Numbered from the stretch's first letter, positions 43,956 through 53,356 are shown. The stretch: 64,000 nt of DNA from an uncultured Erythrobacter sp. (GCA_947502305.1 CANMZA010000002.1:773041-837040), one strand, 5' to 3'. Numbers and translations: made by a program. Notes: generated from the letters alone by a model not told the origin.

Positions 43956-46840
43956 CAATGCGCCGCATCCCATGAAATGCCGGTGCCGATATCAATGGCC
44001 AGAGGCACGTCGAGCGTGACGGCAGGCAATGCCGCCTCTGCCATGACCCGCTCGATTATCGGAGAGGCCGCGGCGACGTCGCCTTCGGGCAATTCAAACA
44101 CCAATTCATCATGAACCTGAAGCAGCATGCGCACATCATGCAATCCGGTATCCTTTAAGGCAGGCAGCATCCGCACCATTGCGCGCTTTATGATATCGGC
44201 GCTGGTGCCTTGGATTGGGGCGTTGATCGCGGCGCGCTCAGACCCCTGCCGTTCGGCTTGGTTCTTTGACTTGATACGCGGGAACCATGTTTTGCGGCCG
44301 AACAAGGTTTCAGAATATCCGCGTTCTCCCACGCTTTCCAACGTCTCCATAATATAACGCTGAATGCCGGGGAAACGCTTGAAATAAGTGTCGATCATGG
44401 CCTGCGCTTCATCGGGCTCCACCTCGAGCCGGCCGGCAAGCCCCCAGCGCGAAATGCCATAGAGGATCGCGAAATTGATGGTTTTTGCCTGTGCGCGTGT
44501 GTCGCGGGTCACTTCGCCGAACATTTCTGTGGCGGTGCGAGAGTGAATGTCCTCTCCATTGGCAAAGGCTTCTTTTAGAGTGCCGACATCCGCCATATGC
44601 GCCGCCAGACGCAATTCGATCTGGCTGTAATCGGCGGCGAGAATGACATTGCCCGGTTCGGCCACAAATGTCTCTCTGATCGTGCGGCCAATCGCGGTGC
44701 GGATCGGAATATTCTGCAGGTTCGGATCGGTTGAAGAAAGCCGCCCGGTTTGCGCGCCGACAAGGCTGTAACTGGTGTGAACCCGCCCGGTGTTCGGGTT
44801 TATTTGCGCCTGAAGCGCGTCGGTATAGGTCGATTTCAGCTTCGAAAGGTGCCGCCATTCGAGCACTTTTTCCGCAATCCCATCGCCAATCTTCGCGCCG
44901 CTTTCATCCTTTGCGATGGCGAGTTTTTCAAGGACGGATTGATCGGTGGAATATTGCCCGCTCTTGCCCTTCTTACCGCCCTTGAAACCGATTTTGTCAA
45001 ATAGGATTTCGCCGAGCTGTTTGGGGCTGCCAACTGCGAATTCTTGGCCCGCAATGGCGTGGATGTCTTTCTCTAACGTCGCGGTTTGGGTCGCAAATTC
45101 TTCCGACAATTTCGCCAATCGCGCGCGGTCGACTTTGACCCCCTCACGCTCCATCGCGGCGACCACTGGGATCAACGGGCGATCAACCCGGCCATAGATT
45201 TTGCTGCCGCCTTCATGCGCCAGTCGCGGTTTGAGATGGTGATAGAGCCGCCATGTGACGTCGGCATCTTCGGCAGCATATTCGGTGGCTTGGGGTAACA
45301 AAACCTCTCCGAAAGAGATCGCTTTCTTGCCGGTTCCGCACACTTCTTTGAACGATAATGCCGTGTGGCCCAGATGCCGCAAAGCGAGATCATCCATTCC
45401 ATGCCCGCCGCCAATGCCGCTTTCGCCCCGGCCCGCATCTAGGTCAAAACTGATGACCATCGTGTCTTCGATCGGGCTGACAAGCACATCATGGCGCGCG
45501 AGCACATTGAGGTCGTATTTACCATTTTGGAAGATTTTCAGGACGCTGTCGTCTTCGAGCATCGGCTTCAGCGCCGCAAGCGCCGCTTCCATAGGGATTT
45601 GCTCCGGCTTTTCAGACAGCAAGTCGGTCCCGCCATGCGCCAGTGGGATATAGCAGGCGTCGTTGGGGCCAAGTGCGAGACTGACGCCAACCAGATCGGC
45701 CTGCATCGCATCGAGCGAAGAGGTTTCCGTATCAACCGCGACCAGCCGCGCGGCCATCGCTCGGTCAATCCAGGCTTCTAAACGCTCCATCGTCTGCACT
45801 GTTTCATACGCGCTGCGGTCTACCGGCGGCATATCGGGCACCATCTGGCGGTTGCCGGTTTCACCGTCGCTATCACTGCCGCCATCGCCGATCTTGCCCG
45901 CTTTGGCCGGGTTGAGGTCGTTGGGGCGCTCGGGGCTGCCGCTCCCTGCGCCAAGCCGTTTGCGCAAAGAGGTAAAGCCGTGCTTCTCCAAAAATGCGGC
46001 AAGCGGCTCTTCTGGAATTTTCAAGATCCGCATATCGTCAATCGCAACCGGCAGGTCGCAATCTTCTTTCAACGTGACCAATACCCGAGACAATTCTGCA
46101 TCGGCGCGCCCCTCTAGCAAGCGCTCTTTCAATTTGGATTTCTTCATATCCGGCGCCTGATCCAGCGCCGCCGTCAGTGATCCGTGTTCGGCGATCAGCT
46201 TGCTCGCCGTTTTGGGACCGACGCCGTAAATGCCGGGAATATTATCCGCCGTGTCACCCATCAAGGCCAGCACATCACCGACCAGATCGGGTGATACACC
46301 AAATTTCTCCGCAACCTCTGGGATGTAGATTCGCGCGCTCTTCATCGTATCGAGCATGTCGATCCGCGCGGGGCCATGCGGGCCGTCTATTTCGCCGATC
46401 AACTGCATCAGATCTTTGTCAGAGGACACAATCGTCACATTCCAACCCTGCCGCTGCGCCTCACGCGCATAAGAAGCGATAATGTCATCCGCTTCCAAGC
46501 CCTCTTCTTCGATACAAGGCAGGCTGAAGGCGCGCGTCGCATCCCGGATCAGGGGGAATTGTGGGCGCAAATCTTCTGGTGCAGGCGGGCGGTTGGCCTT
46601 ATATTCGGGATAGATATCATTGCGGAAACTGTGCGAACTCGCATCCAAGATCACAGCAAGATGTGTCGGACCATCGGCTGCGTCTAGATCATCCGCCAGC
46701 TTCCACAGCATCGTTGTATAGCCGTAAACCGCGCCAACCGGCGTCCCTTCTGGATCGGTCAGTGGCGGGAGGCGGTGATAGGCGCGAAAGATGTAAGACG
46801 AGCCATCGACGAGGTAGAGATGCTGTTGTTCACTGGACAT
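43955..46840 (-). CDS. polA: DNA polymerase I
   Basis: A 961-aa Pol I with all three parts: 5'-3' exonuclease (YLVDGSSYIFRAYHRLPPL..., IVSSDKDLMQL), a 3'-5' exonuclease domain (VAVDTETSSLDAMQADLVG, with D-x-E), and family A polymerase (LAADYSQIELRLAAHMAD; RDTRAQAKTINFAILYGIS; LLQVHDELVFELP). Repairs and processes Okazaki fragments. Coupled to the downstream MscS gene. Confidence 0.97.
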   Translation of the reverse strand: MSSEQQHLYLVDGSSYIFRAYHRLPPLTDPEGTPVGAVYGYTTMLWKLADDLDAADGPTHLAVILDASSHSFRNDIYPEYKANRPPAPEDLRPQFPLIRDATRAFSLPCIEEEGLEADDIIASYAREAQRQGWNVTIVSSDKDLMQLIGEIDGPHGPARIDMLDTMKSARIYIPEVAEKFGVSPDLVGDVLALMGDTADNIPGIYGVGPKTASKLIAEHGSLTAALDQAPDMKKSKLKERLLEGRADAELSRVLVTLKEDCDLPVAIDDMRILKIPEEPLAAFLEKHGFTSLRKRLGAGSGSPERPNDLNPAKAGKIGDGGSDSDGETGNRQMVPDMPPVDRSAYETVQTMERLEAWIDRAMAARLVAVDTETSSLDAMQADLVGVSLALGPNDACYIPLAHGGTDLLSEKPEQIPMEAALAALKPMLEDDSVLKIFQNGKYDLNVLARHDVLVSPIEDTMVISFDLDAGRGESGIGGGHGMDDLALRHLGHTALSFKEVCGTGKKAISFGEVLLPQATEYAAEDADVTWRLYHHLKPRLAHEGGSKIYGRVDRPLIPVVAAMEREGVKVDRARLAKLSEEFATQTATLEKDIHAIAGQEFAVGSPKQLGEILFDKIGFKGGKKGKSGQYSTDQSVLEKLAIAKDESGAKIGDGIAEKVLEWRHLSKLKSTYTDALQAQINPNTGRVHTSYSLVGAQTGRLSSTDPNLQNIPIRTAIGRTIRETFVAEPGNVILAADYSQIELRLAAHMADVGTLKEAFANGEDIHSRTATEMFGEVTRDTRAQAKTINFAILYGISRWGLAGRLEVEPDEAQAMIDTYFKRFPGIQRYIMETLESVGERGYSETLFGRKTWFPRIKSKNQAERQGSERAAINAPIQGTSADIIKRAMVRMLPALKDTGLHDVRMLLQVHDELVFELPEGDVAAASPIIERVMAEAALPAVTLDVPLAIDIGTGISWDAAH

Positions 46841-47163
46841 AGTCGCTTGCTAGCATTGCCGCGCGAGGTGCGTAAGCCGCTTTGATGCCAGAATACTAAG
46901 CAATACCCTGTGCAATACCCCTCGCAATAACCTGCGCAGTTCACCGCGAAAAACCAGATCGCATGCCAGCCACGCATCAAGGCCGAACCGTGCCGAAAAT
47001 TGGGCGAGAATAAGGCAAAAATGTGGCGAGATACGTCAATTTACTTGCAATGCCACAATTCGGCCATTATTTAGACAGCGAAGTCGGGGGTCAGAAGCCG
47101 GCTTTTGGCGCAGGTTCAAAACCGGATCGCGCCAATCTACTCGTTGAATAAGGAATTCATATT
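46841..47163. other. Divergent promoter region polA / 107-aa lipoprotein with three direct repeats
   Basis: 323 bp. Three 12-bp-period copies of GCAATACCC (46900-46908, 46912-46920, GCAATAACC 46924-46932) lie 60-90 bp upstream of polA. A GTTCAAAAC tract near 47114 resembles a tRNA T-loop superficially but no cloverleaf is formed. No ORF accepted. Confidence 0.5.
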
Positions 47164-47487
47164 ATGCGTAAGATCATTCTTGCCGCTGCTGTTGCAACTT
47201 CGGCTTTGGGCCTCGCTGCTTGCGGCGAAACCGCTGACGCTGTGAGCGAAACCGGTGATGCAATGGCTGCGGACGCTGGTTCGATTGCTGAAGACGCTAC
47301 TGCAGCTGCTGAAGGCGCTGTTGACGCGACTGGCGAAGCTGTTGAAGGCGCTGCCGACGCAACTGGCGAAGCCGTAGAAGGCGCTGCTGATGCGACTACT
47401 GAAGCCGCTGGCGACGCAGCTGAAGGCGTTTCTAGCGCAGTTGAAGCTGCTGCGACCGAAGCTGAAGCGATGATCGAAGGCGAGTAA
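47164..47487 (+). CDS. Small Ala/Glu-rich repeat lipoprotein
   Basis: A 107-aa protein. Lipoprotein signal MRKIILAAAVATSALGLAAC (lipobox LAAC, Cys20) then an 11-residue repeating pattern around GAADATGEAVE, with T/D-A-A-E. It forms a long amphipathic helix, as in coat- or Lea/entericidin-like periplasmic proteins. It starts GAAATTC-AT ATG with GGAAT upstream and is closed by a strong terminator. Function unknown; possibly envelope stress related. Confidence 0.78.
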   Translation: MRKIILAAAVATSALGLAACGETADAVSETGDAMAADAGSIAEDATAAAEGAVDATGEAVEGAADATGEAVEGAADATTEAAGDAAEGVSSAVEAAATEAEAMIEGE

Positions 47488-47523
47488 TTCGCTGATCATC
47501 GTTGCTTTCGAGCAGTGATAAAG

Positions 47524-47560
47524 AAAAGGCGGTGCCGCGAGGCGCCGCCTTTTTCTTTTT
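47524..47560 (+). terminator. Terminator downstream of the repeat lipoprotein
   Basis: Stem AAAAGGCGG(T)GCC/GGC(G)CCGCCTTTT around a GCGA loop (47524-47553), followed by T-rich sequence. Confidence 0.85.
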
Positions 47561-47580
47561 GCGCCCGCAATGTGCGAGAC

Positions 47581-48621
47581 TTAGCCGCCCGTGCGCGGCG
47601 CGGCGGTCCAATTGCGCGTCGGGTTCTGGCGCGCGCGGGCATTAAACCCGTCATACAAAGCGCGCGCAATCGCCGCGATCCGGCGTTCTCTGGCGAGCCG
47701 TGACCCTTGCCCCGTCACATAAATCGCGACCGCGATTGCGCGGCCATCAGGGGATTCGATAATTCCAACATCGCTGGATGTGTTGTTGAGCGAGCCGGTT
47801 TTATGGCTGACGCGCGCATCGCTGGGCATATTGGCGACGATCCGGCGGCGACCAGTGGTCGTGCGGCTCATGGAGCCCAGCAGGATTTGACGGTTTTGGG
47901 CAGACAGAAAATCGCCGCGATACAGCCCCTGGAGTAAGCGCACCATCGCGCGCGGCGTGGCCGCATCACGCGGATCGATCCAATTCACCGGGTCATATTC
48001 ACCATCATCGCGGACGAGGGTTGCGATGTCTCTGTCGATCGAAAAATCATTGATCCCTTGGCGGCGGATCCAATCATTGACGGCTGGTGGCCCACCAACG
48101 GCCGCAAGCAAGGCATCCGTCGCTGGGTTGCTGGACCGGGTGATCATGATCTCAATCAGATCAATCGCTGGCATATATTCGCCCTCGCGCACGGGCGCGG
48201 CGGGCGATGAGAATTTGGGTGAACGCACCCGGATCAACAGCGGAAATTCTGATGTGAGCGAATAGCGGCCTTGCTCGACCATTTCGAGATAGGTTGCCGC
48301 AACGGCAATCTTGCTGGTCGACGCCATGGGAAACAATTGATCGCCCAGCACCATAATCTGTTCGCCGGTTGCAAGGTCGACCGCCGCAACCCCGATCCGG
48401 CCCTGATCTCCATCAGCAAGCTCTGCGATGCGCTGTTCAAAGCCGTTGGCATAAATGGCCTCAAACGTCTCTGGCGTGCGGCTTTCTGTACCAAAGGCGC
48501 TGTCAAAACTGGCCTGCAGCTCATTCGTCTGCGCCGCAGCCGGCGCGGCAAGAGCAGCCGAAAATATAGCGATTGGGGCAAGAAAGCGGGCGAAGAGCGA
48601 GGGCGGATTGAGTGGGGTCAT
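47581..48621 (-). CDS. Exported class A beta-lactamase-fold serine hydrolase
   Basis: A 346-aa protein with a Sec signal peptide (IAIFSAALAAPAAAQT). Serine-hydrolase motifs: SxxK as STSK (101-104), S-S-N in TRSSNPATDALL, and KTG in SHKTGSL. The region before DPRDAATPRAM, where class A enzymes carry the Glu166 omega loop (E-x-E-L-N), reads YDPVNWI and lacks that Glu. So a D,D-peptidase or other serine hydrolase is more likely than antibiotic hydrolysis. Confidence 0.8.
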   Translation of the reverse strand: MTPLNPPSLFARFLAPIAIFSAALAAPAAAQTNELQASFDSAFGTESRTPETFEAIYANGFEQRIAELADGDQGRIGVAAVDLATGEQIMVLGDQLFPMASTSKIAVAATYLEMVEQGRYSLTSEFPLLIRVRSPKFSSPAAPVREGEYMPAIDLIEIMITRSSNPATDALLAAVGGPPAVNDWIRRQGINDFSIDRDIATLVRDDGEYDPVNWIDPRDAATPRAMVRLLQGLYRGDFLSAQNRQILLGSMSRTTTGRRRIVANMPSDARVSHKTGSLNNTSSDVGIIESPDGRAIAVAIYVTGQGSRLARERRIAAIARALYDGFNARARQNPTRNWTAAPRTGG

Positions 48622-48933
48622 CAGCTAGGGATACTCCAAGCTTGGTTAGCGGTGACTTAATGGATCTGTCTAAGTGGAGGCGATTCGCCGCGACAAGCGC
48701 CCATTTCACCGCGTGCGGTGAAGTGTGCGGCGGATACGACCGGATTGTGCTGCAGACAGAGCGGCCAGACAGAGCGTCCAGACTAGGCGTTTAGAATGGC
48801 GGCAAAGAGGGCACTGTTCAAAGGGTCTTATACGGCGCTGGTCGAACAGGCGTGATCTTGCATTATTTGAGGTCTTGACTGCGGCGTACACTCAGCCAGA
48901 CATGCTGCAGAAATTTTGGAAACGGGGATTTTC
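48622..48933. other. Intergenic region with an 18-bp inverted repeat
   Basis: 312 bp between the beta-lactamase-fold gene and the DUF305 gene, divergent promoters expected. TTCACCGC-GT-GCGGTGAA at 48705-48722 is a near-perfect dyad, operator-like rather than hairpin-like. No ORF was accepted. Confidence 0.45.
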
Positions 48934-51279
48934 ATGACCACCACACGCACGACCTCTCTTGCCTCGCGCACATTAATGACGGCGATGTTTTTGGGGGGAT
49001 CAACCCTCGCCTTCGCGCAAACCGCACCGATTGTGCAGCCCGGCGCGCCGGGACAAGACAGCCGCACGCTTACCGCTGATGAAGCGACCGAGCTCGCCAA
49101 AGCCACTTACACCGCTGCCGATGTGCGTTTTATGCAGGGCATGATCGTCCATCACCAACAGGCGGTCGATATGTCTGAATTGGTGACGGACCGGACCAAT
49201 AATGAAGACGTCGTCACAATCTCTGGGCGCATTTTGTCGAGCCAGGCTGATGAGATTGAGTTCATGAATGAGTGGCTGATGACGCGCGGTGAAAAGACCG
49301 TGATGACATCAATGTCGGGCGACATGGCCGATCACAGCACTATGGACCATTCTGCACATGCAATGATGGGGCATGGCGTCGATCATTCGCAAATGGCCGG
49401 GATGGCCAGCCCAGAACAGATGACGGCACTTGCGGCAGCGGAGGGGACCGATTTTGACCGGATGTTCCTGACTTTGATGATCGCGCATCACGAAGGCGCG
49501 ATTGATATGGTCGAAGAATTGCTCCGCTCAGCAGGCAGCGCGGCCGATCCGATCTTGTTCCGTTTTGTCGGCGATATTGAAAACGATCAAACATCCGAGA
49601 TCGACCGGATGAACGATATGCTTGCCGATATTTCGGAAGACCCACGCGCCAATCTGGCATCGGGTTTTGACGATGCGGGCGAAGCGATCATGAATTTGCG
49701 GCACGTTGCATCTTTGCGCAAACCGGCGGGCTTCTTTGATCCTGAAAATCCTGCTGACCTGCGTGCGGTTGTTCCTCCCCGTGAAGAAGAAGACGGCGAA
49801 GAAGATGGCAGCGGCGAGGCGGATAGCGAGAGCGAAGAAGCAGCCGAAGCGGTTGCGGATGAAGCTGAGAGCACTCCGGAACGCAGCGACGAAGACGAAG
49901 AGAGCCTCACGCAATTCGCTGAACGCTCGCCGCTCCTCGATTTTGCCAACACCGATATGGCGTTCTTCGACGACATCATGGTTGCGGGCAATTATCACGG
50001 CTTCAACCTCTACCGCCTCGGCGATGACGGCGCGCCAACCTTGTTGAGCTCCGTCGTGTGCCCCGGCGGACAGGGCGACGTTTCGGTCGTTGGAGACATT
50101 TTGGTGATGAGCGTCGAACAAACGCGCGGACGCGTCGATTGCGGCCTGCAAGGTGTCGATGGTGATGTCAGCGAAGAGCGTTTTCGCGGGCTTCGCGTCT
50201 TTGACATCTCCGACCTTTCTGCACCGCGCCAAGTCGGCCAAGTGCAGACCTGCCGGGGCAGCCACACACATTCGATAGTCAGCGCGAATGAAGAGCGGAT
50301 CATCGTGTACAATTCCGGCACCTCGCGCGTTCGCGAAACCGAAGAATTGGAACGCTGCATCGGCAACCCGTCGGATTCGCGCACTGCCTTGTTCAGCATC
50401 GACGTGATCGAAATCCCGCTCGCCAACCCAGCGGCCTCTCGCATCATCAGCAGCCCGCGGGTCTTTGCCGATAGCGAGACCGGCGAGATTGCCGGCCTGT
50501 GGGAAGGCGGCGACAGCGGCGAAGGAACACAGCGCACCGCGCAGACCAATCAGTGCCACGACATCACCGTGTTCCCGTCGATGAATCTCGCGGCGGGCGC
50601 CTGTTCGGGCAATGGTATTTTGATGGACATTTCCGATCCGATGAACCCGGTTCGGATGGATGCGGTGTTCGACAATGGCTTTGCCTATTGGCATTCCGCC
50701 ACATTCAACAATGACGGCACAAAAGTGATCTTTACCGATGAATGGGGCGGGGGCGGCCGTCCGCGTTGCAAGGCATCTGATCCGATGACTTGGGGCGCCA
50801 ATGCGATTTACGATATTGTGGACGGCAAGCTCGAATTCCGCAGCCATTACAAAATGCCCGGACCGCAGGGCGAGTATGAAAATTGCGTCGCGCATAATGG
50901 CTCTATCGTGCCAGTTCCGGGCCGCGATATCTTTGTGCAATCCTGGTATCAGGGCGGCATCAGCCTGATGGATTTCACCGACAGCGACAATCCGATGGAA
51001 ATCGCGTTCTTTGATCGCGGGCCGATCAATGATGAACAATTGGTCGTCGGCGGTTTCTGGTCCTCTTATTGGTATAATGGCCGCATTTACGGCACGGAAA
51101 TCACCCGCGGGATTGATGTCTTCGCGCTTGAGCCGAGCGAGCATTTGACCGCAGCAGAAATCGAAGCGGCAGAAGCGGCTTCCTATGCCAACACCCGTTT
51201 CAACCCGCAGACCCAAACGCAGGTAAGCTGGGACGAAAGCGTGATCGAAGAGGCGGCGGCAAGCCGTTCTGGCGGATAA
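48934..51279 (+). CDS. Exported DUF305-LVIVD fusion protein
   Basis: A 781-aa protein with a signal peptide (TLMTAMFLGGSTLAFAQ). DUF305 occupies ~35-250: two ferritin-like halves with MQGMIVHHQQAVDMSELV and MIAHHEGAIDMVEELL, whose paired His suggest metal binding. A ~60-residue Glu/Asp/Ser-rich linker follows, then a beta-propeller-like LVIVD region (~330-760, e.g. FDISDLSAPRQVGQV, MDISDPMNPVRM, MDFTDSDNPMEIAFFD). Cys-rich stretches may form disulfides. Possibly metal or cell-surface related; untested. ATG 48934 has a good RBS; TTG 48916 rejected. Confidence 0.85.
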   Translation: MTTTRTTSLASRTLMTAMFLGGSTLAFAQTAPIVQPGAPGQDSRTLTADEATELAKATYTAADVRFMQGMIVHHQQAVDMSELVTDRTNNEDVVTISGRILSSQADEIEFMNEWLMTRGEKTVMTSMSGDMADHSTMDHSAHAMMGHGVDHSQMAGMASPEQMTALAAAEGTDFDRMFLTLMIAHHEGAIDMVEELLRSAGSAADPILFRFVGDIENDQTSEIDRMNDMLADISEDPRANLASGFDDAGEAIMNLRHVASLRKPAGFFDPENPADLRAVVPPREEEDGEEDGSGEADSESEEAAEAVADEAESTPERSDEDEESLTQFAERSPLLDFANTDMAFFDDIMVAGNYHGFNLYRLGDDGAPTLLSSVVCPGGQGDVSVVGDILVMSVEQTRGRVDCGLQGVDGDVSEERFRGLRVFDISDLSAPRQVGQVQTCRGSHTHSIVSANEERIIVYNSGTSRVRETEELERCIGNPSDSRTALFSIDVIEIPLANPAASRIISSPRVFADSETGEIAGLWEGGDSGEGTQRTAQTNQCHDITVFPSMNLAAGACSGNGILMDISDPMNPVRMDAVFDNGFAYWHSATFNNDGTKVIFTDEWGGGGRPRCKASDPMTWGANAIYDIVDGKLEFRSHYKMPGPQGEYENCVAHNGSIVPVPGRDIFVQSWYQGGISLMDFTDSDNPMEIAFFDRGPINDEQLVVGGFWSSYWYNGRIYGTEITRGIDVFALEPSEHLTAAEIEAAEAASYANTRFNPQTQTQVSWDESVIEEAAASRSGG

Positions 51280-51301
51280 GGCTCACGCCTTTCTGGACGC
51301 A

Positions 51302-51340
51302 AAAAGGGGCGGCGTAGCGAGATGCTACGCCGCCCCTTTT
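51302..51340. terminator. Bidirectional terminator between DUF305-LVIVD and DUF885 genes
   Basis: A 17-bp perfect stem (51302-51318/51324-51340) with a five-base loop and A/T runs on both sides. Confidence 0.9.
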
Positions 51341-51360
51341 GTGTTTGCATGCCTTGGCGC

Positions 51361-53211
51361 TTAGCGTGCTTTTACAGACGCGATCCAATTGTCGATTTGC
51401 TTCTCAAGGATCGACAGCGGCACCGCGCCGCCGCCTAGAACCGTATCGTGGAAACCGCGAATGTCGAAATCATCGCCCAACTCTTCTTCGGCTTTCGCGC
51501 GCAATTCTTGAATGCGGATCATGCCGATTTTGTAAGAGGTCGCCTGTCCCGGCAAGACGAAATACCGGCGCACTTCGCTGCGCGCTACGGTTTCGGGGTT
51601 GGGCGAATTTTCGAGGCAATATGCAACCGCTTCGTCCTCGCTCCAGCCTTTGGCGTGGATGCCGGTGTCAACCACCAGCCGGATCGCGCGCCACATCTCG
51701 CTCTGCAAACGGCCAAAGTCAGAATAGGGGTCTGCGTAACCGCCCATTTCCTTGGCCAAGGCCTCTGAATAGAGCGCCCAACCCTCGCCATAGGCAGAGA
51801 TAAATCCGCCTTGTGAACGGAATTTCGGCACGCCTTCCAATTCCTGCGCGATGGACACTTGCATGTGGTGGCCCGGATTGCCCTCATGATAGGCGATCGC
51901 TTCCAGCGGCGGGATTGGCATCGCGCTCATATCGGAAAGGTGCGCGTAATAAATGCCGGGGCGTGATCCGTCAGGCGTGCCCGGACGATAATGCTGCGCC
52001 GCGCCGTCTTGTTCGCGGAAAGGTTCGACCCGGCGAACCTCCAACGGCGCTTTAGGCAGGCGGCCAAAGAATTCCGGCAACCGCGCCGTCAGCTCATCAA
52101 TATGCATGGTCGCGCGGTCGATATAATCCTGCGCGCCGGCTTCATCCTGAGAGAAGAAGAATTGCGGATCTTCGCGGGTAAAGACGAAGAATTCTTCGAG
52201 CGTCCCCTCAAAACCGGTGGTCGCCATGATGGTTTCCATCTCTGCACGGATACGCGCGACTTCTGCCAGACCAAGATCGTGAATCTCGTCCGCCGACAAA
52301 TCCGTGGTGGTCATCTGGTTGAGCATAAACGCATAAAAGGCGTCGCCGCCGGGTAGGGTCGTGGCGCCTTGGGCTTCTTCATCGCTGTTCGGGCGATCTT
52401 CGGTGAACCAATCCGCAATGCGCTGATAGGCCGGGGCCATCTGATCGACGAGGGCGGTGCGCGCTTCTTCGCGCAGTTCGTCGGCGCGTTCTTGCGTGAT
52501 GGTTCCATCGGCGACCAATTTCGCCAGATGCCCTTCCACTCCGGTCCAAAGCGCCGAAGGCTCCGCCCCGTCCTCTGCGGAATCAAACGGTACACCCGTG
52601 ATAAGGCCCTGCGATTCCTCGATCACGGCGTCATAGGAGAAACGCGGCGGGCGCGTGCCCACTTCTGCATTGGCCTGCGCTTGGCTCAGCAATTGATCCA
52701 TCGCTGTGCCCGTCGCGGCGAGGCGCGCGATAAAGGCTTCCATGTCGCTTTCGGTGTCGACGACGTGCTGGCTGAGCAAGAAGCTGGGCAGGGCGGTGTG
52801 CGCGCCGTTCATTTGGTGCAGAATATAACCCTGCTCAAAAAACTCGCCTGCGCGCACGGCAGAGGCGGCGCGGAATTTGAACATGTCGTAAGACAGCTTC
52901 GCATCGGCGGACAATTCGTCATAATCGAAATTGCCTTCCATGTCGGCGACGGCTTGCTCCCACCATGCGATCTGTTCGCGCGTGGCTTCGATGCTGAGAT
53001 CGTCAATCTTGTCGTAATTGGTTTTACGGCCAAGCGCGGTCTGGCGGATGGGGGAGAATTCCAATTCTTCTTCGAATTTTTCATCAAACCAAACATTGAT
53101 GCATTCGGTTTGGGTTGTGGCGCATTCGATGGTCGCAATCGGCGGCCCCATCATATCGCAGCCCGTCAGAGCAACGGATGCGAGCAACGTCGCGGCAAAT
53201 TTCGTTTTCAT
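51361..53211 (-). CDS. DUF885 family lipoprotein, probable zinc metallopeptidase
   Basis: A 616-aa lipoprotein, signal ending LTGC (Cys19). DUF885 features include VEPFREQDGAAQHYRPGTPDGSRPGIYYAHL, the metal-binding motif AIAYHEGNPGHHMQ (HExxxHH type) at ~440-455 and GWALYSEALAKEMG. Thus a periplasmic M-type peptidase is likely though its substrate is unknown. Length (~600 aa) is normal. Confidence 0.85.
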   Translation of the reverse strand: MKTKFAATLLASVALTGCDMMGPPIATIECATTQTECINVWFDEKFEEELEFSPIRQTALGRKTNYDKIDDLSIEATREQIAWWEQAVADMEGNFDYDELSADAKLSYDMFKFRAASAVRAGEFFEQGYILHQMNGAHTALPSFLLSQHVVDTESDMEAFIARLAATGTAMDQLLSQAQANAEVGTRPPRFSYDAVIEESQGLITGVPFDSAEDGAEPSALWTGVEGHLAKLVADGTITQERADELREEARTALVDQMAPAYQRIADWFTEDRPNSDEEAQGATTLPGGDAFYAFMLNQMTTTDLSADEIHDLGLAEVARIRAEMETIMATTGFEGTLEEFFVFTREDPQFFFSQDEAGAQDYIDRATMHIDELTARLPEFFGRLPKAPLEVRRVEPFREQDGAAQHYRPGTPDGSRPGIYYAHLSDMSAMPIPPLEAIAYHEGNPGHHMQVSIAQELEGVPKFRSQGGFISAYGEGWALYSEALAKEMGGYADPYSDFGRLQSEMWRAIRLVVDTGIHAKGWSEDEAVAYCLENSPNPETVARSEVRRYFVLPGQATSYKIGMIRIQELRAKAEEELGDDFDIRGFHDTVLGGGAVPLSILEKQIDNWIASVKAR

Positions 53212-53293
53212 GGTTCAGTCCCTCGTCCTTTAAAATTGATGCGCCGTCCCTGCGGCATTGCGCGGGGAATGGGAAGCCACCAATTCGACGAAC

Positions 53294-53325
53294 AAAAAAC
53301 CCCGCCGGACCAAAGTCCGACGGGG
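53294..53325 (-). terminator. Terminator of groES-groEL
   Basis: Stem CCCCG-C-CGGAC/GTCCG-A-CGGGG with CAAA loop (53300-53325); the minus-strand T6 is given by A run 53294-53299. Confidence 0.88.
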
Positions 53326-53356
53326 CCTTTTTATAAGCGTTGGAAAAGATGAGGGC

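Noticed and set aside
46759..46980. ORF over the polA start with GYC repeats
   Set aside because: Reads out the direct repeats GCAATACCC in antisense and overlaps the polA N-terminus; no RBS.
47095..47140. GTTCAAAAC-like tract as a tRNA gene
   Set aside because: No acceptor or anticodon stem can be folded around it; it is the leader of the repeat lipoprotein.
47581..48621. Beta-lactamase as an antibiotic-resistance gene
   Set aside because: The Glu166-type motif is missing and there is no mobile element nearby.
49528..51216. 562-aa ORF on the minus strand opposite the DUF305-LVIVD gene
   Set aside because: It is an antisense shadow: no ribosome site, no recognisable domain, Ala/Arg/His composition typical of reverse-complemented GC-rich coding DNA, and the plus strand carries clear DUF305/LVIVD motifs.
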